A stretch of 62,373 nt of DNA, from contig JADLFL010000045.1 in the NCBI GenBank assembly GCA_020845575.1, positions 1 through 62,373 of the forward strand, given 5' to 3'. The stretch's first letter is position 1; each line of letters opens with the position of its first letter. The notes under the pieces are model-generated. The model ran no database searches. It was not told the origin of the DNA and worked only from the letters and a program-made list of their open reading frames with translations. A program made the translations under genes and the position numbers. This document shows positions 1 through 8,295 of the stretch, one piece after another. This stretch comes from Acidobacteriota bacterium (GTDB lineage: Bacteria > Acidobacteriota > Vicinamibacteria > Vicinamibacterales > Vicinamibacteraceae).

Positions 1-36
1 AGGACGGGTGGGGCTGTCCGGCGACAGGACCCGCGC
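1..36 (+). repeat. Dispersed 36-bp intergenic repeat, copy 1
   Basis: This stretch is identical, in inverted orientation, to 23886-23921, and 28 bases of it recur with one mismatch at 2904-2931. It carries a small hairpin with CTGTC/GACAG arms. Here it lies just beyond the stop codon of the DUF1080 gene. I know no named family for it. Confidence 0.75.
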
Positions 37-43
37 GCTGGTC

Positions 44-1534
44 CTACCGGATGTCCCGTACTTTCAGGTTCCTGAACCACACCACCGTGTCGTGATCCTG
101 CAGGAGGAGCGGCGTGCGGATCTTGTCCGCGTACCCCTTCACATCCCTGAACTTGCTCGTCGCGATGCCATGCGCGGCGGCCGGACTGGTGATGTCGTAG
201 GCGAGGACGCGCGCGCCGTTCAGCCAGTGCTCGACGGACGTGCCGCGCACGACGAGACGTGACGTGTTCCAGTCGCCGGTGGGGCGTGCCGCGACGGTCG
301 TGGGTGGGATGACGTCGTACCACGCACCGGTCTTCTGGCGATCGGTCAGCGCGATCGCCGTGTAGTTCTCATCGTCGATGGTCTGGTACTCGTGGCCGAT
401 CGCGCCACCGCCGTTGCCACGCGCCTCGTCCACGAAGTACTTCACGCCGCTGTTGCCCTGGAACGAAAGCCGCCAGTCCCACTGGAACTCGAAGTCGCCG
501 AACGCGCGCGTGGTGATGATGTCGCCGCCCTTGCGTCCGAGCCCTTTGAGCGTGCCATGCTCGACGGTCCATCCGGCGGCGGGGAAGCCGGCCTTCGCGA
601 ACCCCTTCCATCCATTCGTGGTCGTGCCATCGAACAGGAGTTCCCAACCGGCGGCGCGCTCCTGTTCGGTGAGGACGTTCTGCGGAGCGGCGTTCGACGC
701 GCGCTCGTCGAGCTGCGCCGCGATGCGACGCCACGTGGCGATGTTGGCGGCCAGGTTCGTGTACGGATCGCCGGGCACGTTGTAGGCCTGCAGGCCGATC
801 GGTCCGGAGTATCCCGCCGCGCGAAGCCGCTGCAGGTAGTCGACCATGTCGAAGTCGCCCTGATCGAGCCGCGCCACCCACGTGCGGCTCGGCGAATCGA
901 TGCCATTGATGCTCACGCGCGTGGACACGGGTGCCACGGCCTTCAGTGTTGCGTCGAGGCGATCCCCCACGCCGCTCATGTACTCGTGACACAGGTTGAT
1001 CGTGGCGCCCACGTTGGCTCGCTTCGCCTTGGCGACGATGCGGGCAGAGTCGACGCCGTGCTCGACGTAGAAGCCTGCGTGGCCGTAGAGCGCGACCTTC
1101 ACGCCGTACTTGCGCGCGATGTCGGCCACCTTGCGCACGTTGGCCACGGCGCGCGCGTCGTTGTCGCCCGTGGTCTTCGTTTCGCGGATGGTGATCCACA
1201 CCACTGTGTCGGTACCCGCCAGCATGCGGATCGCCTCGGCCAGCCGCGGGTCGAATGGCTCGGGCCTGTCGATGTACGTGTACACGTAGAGGCCGTAGAT
1301 CTTCAGGTCCACTGCGCCGAACGCCTTCTGCCAGCGCGCGAGATCCTCGGGGTTCGTGTAGTTGTAGCTGATGCCGTCGTAACCGAGTTCCTTCAGCACC
1401 GACGCCTGTTGTTCTGGCGTCCACGACCCGCGGCCCACACCGTTGTCGAAGACGTAGAACTCGGGACGTGCGTCGGCCGCCGCCGGCAGCAGCGCAAGGA
1501 GACAGGCGAGACACGCAGCGCGCCAGGCGTTCAT
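44..1534 (-). CDS. Exported TIM-barrel sugar isomerase-like / DUF1080 fusion protein
   Basis: 496 residues. A Sec signal peptide ends near ALLPAAADA. Residues about 25-290 look like an AP-endonuclease-2/xylose-isomerase-like TIM barrel (GYDGISYNY, INLCHEYMSG). Residues about 300-495 are a DUF1080 (3-keto-disaccharide hydrolase) domain opening with GWELLFDGTTTNGWKGF. DUF1080 domains fold like concanavalin A lectins, and characterised members cleave 3-keto-glycosides. The start at 1534 overlaps the stop of the upstream oxidoreductase as ATGA, with a G-rich Shine-Dalgarno, so the two are translationally coupled. I infer a periplasmic partner for the upstream Gfo/Idh enzyme in 3-keto-sugar metabolism. 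The substrate cannot be read from sequence. Confidence 0.85.
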   Translation of the reverse strand: MNAWRAACLACLLALLPAAADARPEFYVFDNGVGRGSWTPEQQASVLKELGYDGISYNYTNPEDLARWQKAFGAVDLKIYGLYVYTYIDRPEPFDPRLAEAIRMLAGTDTVVWITIRETKTTGDNDARAVANVRKVADIARKYGVKVALYGHAGFYVEHGVDSARIVAKAKRANVGATINLCHEYMSGVGDRLDATLKAVAPVSTRVSINGIDSPSRTWVARLDQGDFDMVDYLQRLRAAGYSGPIGLQAYNVPGDPYTNLAANIATWRRIAAQLDERASNAAPQNVLTEQERAAGWELLFDGTTTNGWKGFAKAGFPAAGWTVEHGTLKGLGRKGGDIITTRAFGDFEFQWDWRLSFQGNSGVKYFVDEARGNGGGAIGHEYQTIDDENYTAIALTDRQKTGAWYDVIPPTTVAARPTGDWNTSRLVVRGTSVEHWLNGARVLAYDITSPAAAHGIATSKFRDVKGYADKIRTPLLLQDHDTVVWFRNLKVRDIR

Positions 1535-2868
1535 GCCACCCCCCACGGTGCGCGACCGGCCGGCGCCACGAGGTGCCTGTTGGCCTCCTCGTCATCAGGA
1601 AAGCGTTCGCTGACGGGATCCCAGCGCAGCGCCTTGCCCTGGCGCTTCGCGCCGATGTGCGCAAGGTGGCAGATCGAGATCGTGCGTTGGCCTACTTCGG
1701 CGTCCTCCATGGTGTTGCCCCGGCTGCGCACCGCGTCGATGAAGTCCACGCGTTCGCTGCGGAGCGGGAAGCGCACGGCGTCTGGACCGAGTGTCGACGA
1801 CAGGATCGACGGCGTGCTGGCTTCGAGGAACTCGGGGTGCGCGGCCGACTTCGAGTAGTTCACCTGCACCCAGCCCTCGTCGCCTTCGAAGCGGATCTGC
1901 GGCTGATCCATCGTGTAGAACATCTCGACGCCGTTGGCGAACCTGAAGCGCGCGTCGAACGTCTCCAGCACGTCCCACACGGGGTCGTCGTGGTACTTGC
2001 CTGTCGCCTGCACTTCGATCGGGCCGGTGCGCTCCGTCCCGTTGGCCCATTGGCAGATGTCCACCAGGTGCGCGCCCCAGTTGGTGAGCATGCCGTCGGC
2101 GTACATCGTGCTGCGGAACCAGCCGGGGCGTCCCTTCAGATCGCGCGGGTTGTGGACGCGCTTCTGCATGTAGGGGACCTTCGGCGCGGGCCCGAGCCAC
2201 ATGTCGTAGTCGAGGCCGGCTGGCACGGGCGCTTCGATCGCCGGTTCCGCCGGGAACTCCTCGCGGGGCGACGACACCCGGATCGTCTTCAGCGTGCCGA
2301 TGCGTCCGTTGCGCACGAGTTCGACGGCGCGATGGAAGCGTTCGAGCGAGCGGAACTCGCTGTCCACGCGGAACACGCGCTTGTGCTTTGCGACGGTGTC
2401 GACGAGCAGGCGTCCCTCGTTGATGTAGCGCGTGATGGGTTTCTCGAGCGACACGTCCTTGCCCGCGCGCAGTGCCAGCAGCGCCATCGGCACGTGCCAG
2501 TGATCGGGCGTGCCGATCATCACCGCGTCGACGTCGGTGCGGGCGAGCACGTCACGGAAGTCGCGATACGTGGCGCAGCCCGCGTACGTGCCAGACGATG
2601 ACTGCTTCGCGTGGATCGATTCGACGAGCGCCCTGGCCTGCTGCACGCGCCAGTCGTCCACGTCGCACACGGCCACCACCTGCACGCCGGGCACGGCCAT
2701 GAACTCCGGGATGTTGAGGCCCTGGCTCTGCCTCCCAGTCCCGATGAACGCCATCGTCACGCGATTGGACGGCGCCTGCGCGCCGAAAAGACGCGAAGGG
2801 AGAATCGTCGGCCCGACGATGCCGGCCGCCGCCAGTCCGGCAGACTGCAGGAATGCTCTGCGTTGCAT
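1531..2868 (-). CDS. Tat-exported Gfo/Idh/MocA family oxidoreductase
   Basis: 445 residues. The N-terminus QRRAFLQSAGLAAAGIVG is a twin-arginine-type signal. The Rossmann NAD(P) motif follows as MAFIGTGRQSQG (about residues 38-50), then the family EKP motif in SLEKPITRY. The C-terminal half is the GFO_IDH_MocA_C alpha/beta domain. Members oxidise or reduce sugars and cyclitols with tightly bound NAD(P). Tat export fits a protein that folds around its cofactor in the cytoplasm. It is first in an operon with the TIM-barrel/DUF1080 gene (ATGA overlap), which suggests 3-keto-glycoside formation followed by hydrolysis outside the inner membrane. That coupling is inference. Confidence 0.88.
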   Translation of the reverse strand: MQRRAFLQSAGLAAAGIVGPTILPSRLFGAQAPSNRVTMAFIGTGRQSQGLNIPEFMAVPGVQVVAVCDVDDWRVQQARALVESIHAKQSSSGTYAGCATYRDFRDVLARTDVDAVMIGTPDHWHVPMALLALRAGKDVSLEKPITRYINEGRLLVDTVAKHKRVFRVDSEFRSLERFHRAVELVRNGRIGTLKTIRVSSPREEFPAEPAIEAPVPAGLDYDMWLGPAPKVPYMQKRVHNPRDLKGRPGWFRSTMYADGMLTNWGAHLVDICQWANGTERTGPIEVQATGKYHDDPVWDVLETFDARFRFANGVEMFYTMDQPQIRFEGDEGWVQVNYSKSAAHPEFLEASTPSILSSTLGPDAVRFPLRSERVDFIDAVRSRGNTMEDAEVGQRTISICHLAHIGAKRQGKALRWDPVSERFPDDEEANRHLVAPAGRAPWGVA

Positions 2869-3397
2869 GGTGCCTCAGCCTACTACACGAGCCTTGGCTG
2901 AGGGCGCGGGTCCTGTCGCCGGCCAGCCCCAGTTGTCCGGTGATGCCGTGGCCCGCAAGGACCGTGGCACTAGCCCTGACCGCCGCCTGGCCCCCGCCCG
3001 CCGCGCGGCGAGAACGGATCCCCTGGAGTCTCTCCGCGCAGAGTAGAGGAAGGTAGCCGTCGGATTTCCCGCTTCCGCCGGGCTGCGGCGCGGCAGGCTA
3101 TCCGGCGGTCGGCGGTTACTGATCGTCTCCTGCAGACGAATCGGAGCAAGCCTGTCTGCGACTCGCGCACGCGACGATCTCCGAGAGGGTCGCGCCCATC
3201 TACACCGTGCGTGACCGGCAGCCTGTCTCGCGCACGCTCGCGAGAGGGCGCGGGTCGTGCCGTCAGCGCCTGGCGTGCCTGGAGACGCTCGCGCGTGCCA
3301 GAGGCGACGGCGGATTGTTCGACAGTCGAGACGATGTGTTCGAGCAACTGGGATCGTTCGAATTTTCGCTGTCCTTATCCTTTACCCACTTCCCTTT
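2869..3397. other. 529-bp gene-free interval
   Basis: No convincing gene. It lies between two minus-strand oxidoreductase genes. It holds copy 2 of the dispersed repeat (2898-2931), a degenerate GCCGGAT/ATCCGGC palindromic stretch around 3049-3120, and an AAAAGGG-type heptamer array at 3371-3405. Arginine-rich open frames here have no signal, domain or plausible start. The promoter of the 1531-2868 gene should lie in it, but I see no clear -35/-10 pair. Confidence 0.6.
2898..2931 (-). repeat. Dispersed 36-bp intergenic repeat, copy 2 (diverged)
   Basis: It shares CTGAGGGCGCGGGTCCTG and the following TCGCCGG with the copy at 23886-23921, then diverges after AGCCCCA. It sits about 30 bp upstream of the Gfo/Idh start codon at 2868. 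Confidence 0.65.
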
Positions 3398-3405
3398 TCA
3401 CTTTT
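3371..3405 (-). repeat. Degenerate heptamer array, AAAAGGG-like
   Basis: Five consecutive 7-nt units read on the minus strand as AAAAGTG, AAAAGGG, AAGTGGG, TAAAGGA, TAAGGAC. The first unit overlaps the stop codon of the upstream oxidoreductase (3398). It is the same period as the other heptamer arrays but a different sequence. Confidence 0.5.
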
Positions 3406-4744
3406 CCGCAGGCTTCCATCCCTGTTCGTACTCGCGGCCCCACAGCTGCATCGCGGCATCGTCGTTCGCGATGCGGCCGGTGGTGGGGTCGCAGGTGAGG
3501 GCGCGGCCGGTCTTCCAGGCGATGTTGCCGAGGTGCGCCATCATCGTGCTCACGTGGCCGCCGTCGATGGGCGTGGCGAGCGTGGCGGTGCCGCGGATGC
3601 CGTCGCGGAAATTCGCGGTGTGCAGCGCGTCGAGGCGCACGGCGGGGCCGACGGTGCTCGTCACGGCACCCGGGTCGGTCTTCACTTCCTCGACCTGCGC
3701 GCCCTGGATGTCGTAGACCGTGTAGCCGTCGCCGTCGATGAGGAGCGAGCCGTTCTCGCCGTGGAACGTGACGCCCACCGCGCGCCCCTGCGGCTTCCAC
3801 GCGTTGGCGCTCATCGATTCCCACGTGATCATCCGCCGCTCGGGATACTCGAGCGTGATCATCTGCGTGTCGGGGAACTCCCAGTCATCGGCGTAGCGAT
3901 AGCGTCCGCCGGCCGACGTCACGCGCGTCGGGTGTTCGAGCTGCAGTCCCCAGCGTGCGAGGTCGAACATGTGCGTGCCGTTGTTGGCCGATTCGCCCGT
4001 GCCCCAGTGCCAGCGCCAGTGCCACTCGTAGTGCACGACGTTGTCGAGATACGGCCGGCGCGGCGCGGGGCCCTGCCAGAGGTCGTAGTCCAGCCACTCG
4101 GGGACAGGCCCGGGCTTGCCGGTTCCGATCGACGGGCGATTGGCGGAGTACCACGTGCGCGCGGTGTACACGCGGCCGATGCGTCCGCCGTGGACCAGTT
4201 CGATCGCGCGCTTGACGTTCGGCCACGAGCGGCGCTGGTTGCCCATCTGGACCACCTTGCCCGTGCGCTTCTGCGCGGCGACGAGCCATTCGCCTTCGAG
4301 CGGATTGTGGCTGCACGGCTTCTCGACGTAGACGTGCTTGCCCGCGTTCAGCGCCATGATGGCCGCCGGCGCATGCCAGTGATCCGGCGCGGCGATGACG
4401 AGCGCATCGACGTCGGGCATGTCCAGCACCTTGCGCACGTCCGCACTCGTCTTCGGCGTGCCGCCGCCGGCCTCGGCAATCATCGCCGCCACGCGCGCCG
4501 ACGCGCGCGAGTCCACGTCGCAGATCGCGGTGATGGCGGTGCCCGGCGTGTTCAGGAACGCGCGCGCGAGCTGGCCGCCGCGGCTGTTGACGCCCATGAT
4601 GGCCACGCGGACGCGGTCCGACGGAGCCCCGCCCTGCACGCGAATCGCTGGCGCGGCGGAGACGACGGCTGGAGCGGCGAGCCCCGCGCCGAGCGTGGCG
4701 GAGGCAGTCTTCAGGAACGAACGACGATCGACGGAATGGGCCAT
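3398..4744 (-). CDS. Tat-exported Gfo/Idh/MocA family oxidoreductase
   Basis: 448 residues. The signal [16 protein letters not shown] is a textbook Tat motif, followed by VVSAAPA. The Rossmann fold begins [16 protein letters not shown], and the EKP motif appears in [14 protein letters not shown]. The tail ([18 protein letters not shown]) is typical of the large exported acidobacterial and planctomycete members. The frame stays open to 4951, but the extra codons only translate a heptamer array and a palindrome, so I place the start at 4744, just before the Tat motif. Paralogue of the 1531-2868 gene; substrate unknown. Divergent from coaA. Confidence 0.87.
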   Translation of the reverse strand: MAHSVDRRSFLKTASATLGAGLAAPAVVSAAPAIRVQGGAPSDRVRVAIMGVNSRGGQLARAFLNTPGTAITAICDVDSRASARVAAMIAEAGGGTPKTSADVRKVLDMPDVDALVIAAPDHWHAPAAIMALNAGKHVYVEKPCSHNPLEGEWLVAAQKRTGKVVQMGNQRRSWPNVKRAIELVHGGRIGRVYTARTWYSANRPSIGTGKPGPVPEWLDYDLWQGPAPRRPYLDNVVHYEWHWRWHWGTGESANNGTHMFDLARWGLQLEHPTRVTSAGGRYRYADDWEFPDTQMITLEYPERRMITWESMSANAWKPQGRAVGVTFHGENGSLLIDGDGYTVYDIQGAQVEEVKTDPGAVTSTVGPAVRLDALHTANFRDGIRGTATLATPIDGGHVSTMMAHLGNIAWKTGRALTCDPTTGRIANDDAAMQLWGREYEQGWKPAEK

Positions 4745-4774
4745 GGCGCCAATACGATACCTCGTCACGACTCC

Positions 4775-4803
4775 GGCAACCGGCAACGGGCAAGCCGGCA
4801 ACC
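4775..4803 (-). repeat. GGTTGCC heptamer array upstream of Gfo/Idh gene
   Basis: About four units; the minus strand reads GGTTGCC with small changes. It ends 30 nt before the minus-strand start at 4744, so it is in sense orientation to that gene. It mirrors the array at 4900-4927, which faces the divergent coaA. Confidence 0.7.
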
Positions 4804-4820
4804 GGATCGAGTGGTTCTGA

Positions 4821-4841
4821 CCGCCGGATGAAATCCGGCGG
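4821..4841. repeat. Dispersed palindrome CCGCCGGAT-gaa-ATCCGGCGG
   Basis: Perfect 9-bp stem with a GAA loop. The same core recurs at 13536-13556, 15421-15439, 33048-33066 and 45078-45097. Here it lies between two outward-facing heptamer arrays. It resembles a REP-type element and has no T-run to make it an intrinsic terminator. Confidence 0.7.
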
Positions 4842-4899
4842 CTACGCGGCGCCGTGCTCGCGGCGCTATCGCTGTTCGACTGCCCGGCAATGGCCGATC

Positions 4900-4927
4900 G
4901 GTTGCCCGTTGCCGGTTGCCGGTTGCC
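4900..4927 (+). repeat. GGTTGCC heptamer array upstream of coaA
   Basis: Four units in exact 7-nt register: GGTTGCC, CGTTGCC, GGTTGCC, GGTTGCC. The array ends 29 nt before the coaA start codon and is in sense orientation to it. Confidence 0.75.
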
Positions 4928-4956
4928 GCCGATGTCTGACATCCTGTGCACACCGC

Positions 4957-5904
4957 ATGACGACAGCCGCCACCGCGCTCTCGCGGTTCATCACCTTCGA
5001 CCGCGCGGCGTGGGCGCACTTGCGCGACAGCACGCCGCTCACGCTCTCCGAGGCGGATCTGAGTGCGCTGCGCGGCGTCAACGACGCGCTCTCGCTCGAC
5101 GAGGTCGTGCAGATTTACCTGCCGCTGTCGCGACTGCTGAACCTGTACGTGCACGCATCGCAGGGGCTCTACCGCACCACGCAGACCTTCCTCGGCAACA
5201 ACGGCCATCAGGTGCCGTTCATCATCGGGCTGGCCGGAAGCGTGGCCGTCGGCAAGAGCACCACCGCGCGCATCCTCCAGGCGCTGCTCTCGCGCTGGCC
5301 GAATCACCCGTCGGTTGATCTCGTGACGACCGACGGGTTCCTCTTCCCGAATGCGGTGCTCGAAAGCCGCGGCCTGATGAAGCGCAAAGGGTTCCCGGAG
5401 AGCTACGACAGGGCGCGCCTCGTGCGCTTCCTCGCCGACGTGAAGGGCGGCGTCCCGGAGGTCCACGCGCCCGTCTACTCACACCAGCGCTACGACATCG
5501 TGCCCGGCGCCGTGCAGACGGTGCGACAGCCGGACGTCGTCATCGTCGAAGGGCTGAACGTGCTGCAGGCGCCGCCGGATCAGCGCGACACCGATCACCT
5601 GTTCGCGTCGGACTTCTTCGACTTCTCGATCTACGTCGACGCGCAGGAGCGCGACATCGAGCAGTGGTACGTCGCGCGCTTCCTGCGTCTCGTCGAGACG
5701 GTGTTCCAGGATGCCGACTCGTACTTTCACAGGTACGCGTCGCTCGACGAACGCGAGGCGCGCGAGACGGCCGCGCACATCTGGACCGAGATCAACGCCC
5801 CCAACCTGCGCGAGAACATCCAGCCCACGCGCATGCGAGCCCACCTGATCCTGACGAAGGGCCCGCACCACACCGTCGAACGCGTCCAGCTCAGGCGCGT
5901 CTGA
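4957..5904 (+). CDS. coaA: Type I pantothenate kinase
   Basis: 315 residues, the normal length for bacterial CoaA. It phosphorylates pantothenate with ATP, the first step of coenzyme A synthesis, in the cytosol. The P-loop GSVAVGKST lies at residues 94-102; it is followed by the family segments [24 protein letters not shown] and [13 protein letters not shown], and by [10 protein letters not shown]. The frame is open back to 4828, but that upstream part translates a palindrome and a heptamer array. ATG at 4957 gives an N-terminus matching the family (FITFDRAAW). Divergent from the oxidoreductase at 3398-4744. Confidence 0.95.
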   Translation: MTTAATALSRFITFDRAAWAHLRDSTPLTLSEADLSALRGVNDALSLDEVVQIYLPLSRLLNLYVHASQGLYRTTQTFLGNNGHQVPFIIGLAGSVAVGKSTTARILQALLSRWPNHPSVDLVTTDGFLFPNAVLESRGLMKRKGFPESYDRARLVRFLADVKGGVPEVHAPVYSHQRYDIVPGAVQTVRQPDVVIVEGLNVLQAPPDQRDTDHLFASDFFDFSIYVDAQERDIEQWYVARFLRLVETVFQDADSYFHRYASLDEREARETAAHIWTEINAPNLRENIQPTRMRAHLILTKGPHHTVERVQLRRV

Positions 5905-5911
5905 GCGCGAT

Positions 5912-5950
5912 CCGATCCACGGTGGATCGGGCACCCACAAAGGCGTGCCC
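5912..5950. terminator. Double hairpin after coaA
   Basis: CCGATCCAC-G-GTGGATCGG is a perfect 9-bp stem at 5912-5930. It is followed directly by GGGCACCC...GCGTGCCCC, a second stem ending CCCCTACAA. It lies between convergent coaA and the rph-rdgB operon. There is no long T-run, so termination is inferred. The second hairpin resembles other intergenic elements of this genome (58869-58925). Confidence 0.5.
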
Positions 5951-6050
5951 CTACAACCGTTGGCCGCGCCGTGGCCTTGGTGGCCGCTGCCGGTGCCCGC
6001 CGTCGTTCGGCGTGACCGACGCTCGACGTTGTCCCGGTTGCCGGACCCCG

Positions 6051-6224
6051 TCACCTCTGCTTGCGCGGGTCGTCGGGGGGAGGCGGTGTGCGGAGGGCGA
6101 ACACGATCGCGATGATGGCCATGGCGACGAGCGGGTACTGGAGGATCGTGGCGCCGAACAGGCCGGCGTAGATCGAGCCGAAGGCCGTGAAGAGCGCGAG
6201 GCCGAACCAGAGTGAGCGGGCCAT
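6051..6224 (-). CDS. 57-residue membrane microprotein downstream of rdgB
   Basis: Translation gives MARSLWFGLALFTAFGSIYA at the start, then GLFGATILQYPLVAMAIIAIV and a proline/charged tail RTPPPPDDPRKQR. Two hydrophobic segments (about residues 5-20 and 24-44) predict a small inner-membrane hairpin with a cytosolic basic tail. It starts 2 nt after the rdgB stop codon, so it should be the last gene of the rph-rdgB operon. I do not recognise the family. Codon use looks like a real gene, with C/G third positions throughout. Confidence 0.65.
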   Translation of the reverse strand: MARSLWFGLALFTAFGSIYAGLFGATILQYPLVAMAIIAIVFALRTPPPPDDPRKQR

Positions 6225-6226
6225 GA

Positions 6227-6880
6227 TTAGGCGCGGGTCGGGTCCAGAGGACCCACCCTACCTTCGGTCGGGCCGACCCTGCCAACGTTGTCACGGATCC
6301 AGTCGTGCATCAGGCGTGCGGCGTGGCCGCGGTGGCTGACCGCCGACTTCTCGTCCTGCGTCATCTCCGCGAACGTGCGGCCGAGCGGCGGATAGTACAG
6401 CACCGGGTCGTAGCCGAAGCCGTTGGTGCCGCGTGGCTCTGGCGCGATCTCGCCAGCCACCTCTCCCTCCGACACATGGAGGATGGCGCCGTCGGCCTGC
6501 GCGAGCGCCATCACGGACACGAATCGCGCCGGCGATACACGACTCCCCAGCGCGTCGAGTTGCTCGTACACCCACGCATTCCGTTCCGCATCGTCGCGCC
6601 CGGGCACGCGGGCGGACCGCACGCCCGGCGCGCCGTCGAGCGCCGCCACCTCGAAGCCAGAATCCTCGGCCAGGCACGGCAGGCCCGATTCAGTTGCGTA
6701 AGCCGACGCTTTCAACATCGCGTTGTCGCGGCAGGTGTCGCCCGCTTCCTCCGGCGGTGCGATGGGCGTATCGAGGTCCGCGAGCGACACCAGCGTGAAC
6801 GGCAGGTCCGCGCACAGGACCACGAGCTCGCGCATCTTGCCCGGGTTGCTCGTGGCAACGAGCAGGCGCGGCGCGCTCAT
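6227..6880 (-). CDS. rdgB: XTP/dITP diphosphatase (RdgB/HAM1 family)
   Basis: 217 residues. It hydrolyses non-canonical purine nucleoside triphosphates (XTP, dITP, ITP) to monophosphates, keeping them out of DNA and RNA. Family motifs: N-terminal [50 protein letters not shown] and the C-terminal [10 protein letters not shown]. The start overlaps the rph stop (ATGA), an arrangement common for rph-rdgB pairs. The last 16 or so residues ([18 protein letters not shown]) are not family sequence. They translate a dispersed intergenic repeat, so the natural C-terminus seems to have been extended by repeat DNA. Confidence 0.95.
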   Translation of the reverse strand: MSAPRLLVATSNPGKMRELVVLCADLPFTLVSLADLDTPIAPPEEAGDTCRDNAMLKASAYATESGLPCLAEDSGFEVAALDGAPGVRSARVPGRDDAERNAWVYEQLDALGSRVSPARFVSVMALAQADGAILHVSEGEVAGEIAPEPRGTNGFGYDPVLYYPPLGRTFAEMTQDEKSAVSHRGHAARLMHDWIRDNVGRVGPTEGRVGPLDPTRA

Positions 6881-7635
6881 GCGCGGCCGGGCACCGCGAT
6901 GCCGAGCAGATCGCCGACGATCGCCGCCTGCTTCACGATCAGTTCATCGATGCCCTTGCTGCCGAGATCGAGCAACTGGTCCAGTACCGCGCGCGGGAAC
7001 GGCTCGCGCTCGGCGGTGCCCTGGACTTCGATGAAGCGCCCGTCGCCGGTGCGGATCACGTTCATGTCGACGTCCGCGTTCGAGTCCTCGTCATACGCGA
7101 GGTCGAGCATCGGCACGCCGCCGATCACGCCAACGCTCGTCGCGGCGAGGTAGTCCTTCACGGGGATCGCCTTGATCTGCCTGGCCTCGACCATGTGGTG
7201 CATCGCGAGCGCCATCGCCACGAAGCCGCCCGTGATGGCGGCCGTGCGCGTGCCGCCATCGGCCTGGATCACGTCGCAGTCGATCCAGATCGTGCGCTCG
7301 CCGAGACGCGTCATGTCGACGACCGATCGCAGCGACCGCCCGATCAGGCGCTGGATCTCCTGCGTGCGTCCGCCGACCTTGCCGGCCGTCGACTCGCGTT
7401 GCACGCGCGTGGTGGTGGCGCGCGGCAGCATGCCGTATTCGGCGGTGACCCACCCCTTGCCGCTGTTGCGCATGAACGGCGGCACGCGGTCCTCGACGCT
7501 CGCCGTGCAGATGACGCGCGTCCGTCCTGTCTCGACCAGGCACGACCCTTCGGCGTGCAGCGAGATGTGCGGGGTGATGGTGCAGGGGCGGAGGGCGTCG
7601 TTGGCGCGGCCGTCGGAGCGTGGCATATCCGACAC
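6877..7635 (-). CDS. rph: Ribonuclease PH
   Basis: 252 residues, close to the family norm of about 240. Phosphorolytic 3'-5' exoribonuclease that trims tRNA 3' ends. Recognisable segments: [58 protein letters not shown] [17 protein letters not shown] and [20 protein letters not shown]. Start chosen at [10 protein letters not shown]; the inner methionine two codons later is equally possible. First gene of the operon with rdgB and the 57-residue membrane protein. Confidence 0.95.
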   Translation of the reverse strand: MSDMPRSDGRANDALRPCTITPHISLHAEGSCLVETGRTRVICTASVEDRVPPFMRNSGKGWVTAEYGMLPRATTTRVQRESTAGKVGGRTQEIQRLIGRSLRSVVDMTRLGERTIWIDCDVIQADGGTRTAAITGGFVAMALAMHHMVEARQIKAIPVKDYLAATSVGVIGGVPMLDLAYDEDSNADVDMNVIRTGDGRFIEVQGTAEREPFPRAVLDQLLDLGSKGIDELIVKQAAIVGDLLGIAVPGRA

Positions 7636-7673
7636 AGTCTACAGTGCCGTCATGTCGCGCGCCCGCCCTGCGC

Positions 7674-8294
7674 TTACGGCTGTGGCGGCGATGCCGACGG
7701 TGTCGTCGCGTCCGGAACGTCGGGTGCCGTCACCCAGCGAAGGTTCTTCGTCAGCGGATGCCGCAGGTCGACGTGGCCGGCGAGCGTGTCCATCTCCTGT
7801 CCGTCGACGAGGATCTGCACGCCCTTGATGGCAGGCAGGTTGACGGTGATGGCATCGACGATCGCGTATACGGCGAAGAGCTCATCGAGGCTGCCGCCGC
7901 GATGGTTGGCGACGGCTTCCTTGGACAGGTCCACGAACGCGGTGCCGTCTTCCGATACGAAGACCTGCCGCACGCTGGTGCCTTCGGCGATCGCCTGCGC
8001 GAGCGGCTCCGGCGCGGGCTGGAGCTGGGCTTCGACGAGCTCGCGCGCCTGGTCGGCTGGCGTGGCACCGTACGGGACGTCGGCATCGACGGCCGTCAGG
8101 CGCAACCCGTCCTCCGCCACGTAGAACAGGCTCGCGCGAATGCGTCCGGAGGCCTCCGCGCCATCGTCGGCATCGCCGAGAGGGACGTCGACCGTGGCCG
8201 GCTCGAACCAGCGCGGCACCACGACGAACGCCGCGACTCCTATGACCAGCGCGGTCAGGACGCCGAGGAGCGCGACGATGACGGGACGACGCAT
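7674..8294 (-). CDS. GerMN-domain protein, membrane-anchored
   Basis: 206 residues. One N-terminal transmembrane segment (VIVALLGVLTALVIGVAAFVV) is followed by a GerMN (sporulation/germination) domain, with hallmarks such as IRASLFYV, EGTSVRQVFVSEDGTAFVDLS and AVYAIVDAITVNLPAIKGVQILVDG. GerMN domains are thought to act at the cell wall. The start at 8294 is one base from the stop of the amidase gene upstream, so the pair is an operon for peptidoglycan work, and I infer a role in amidase regulation or positioning. The open frame extends upstream to 8525 only as a shadow of the amidase. Confidence 0.85.
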   Translation of the reverse strand: MRRPVIVALLGVLTALVIGVAAFVVVPRWFEPATVDVPLGDADDGAEASGRIRASLFYVAEDGLRLTAVDADVPYGATPADQARELVEAQLQPAPEPLAQAIAEGTSVRQVFVSEDGTAFVDLSKEAVANHRGGSLDELFAVYAIVDAITVNLPAIKGVQILVDGQEMDTLAGHVDLRHPLTKNLRWVTAPDVPDATTPSASPPQP

Positions 8295-8295
8295 G

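Noticed and set aside
2970..3347. Minus-strand 125-codon frame in the gene-free interval
   Set aside because: Arg-rich, no family, no Shine-Dalgarno, and it overlaps degenerate palindromic repeats.
4828..4956. Upstream extension of coaA
   Set aside because: The extra codons translate a palindrome and a heptamer array; ATG 4957 matches the family N-terminus.
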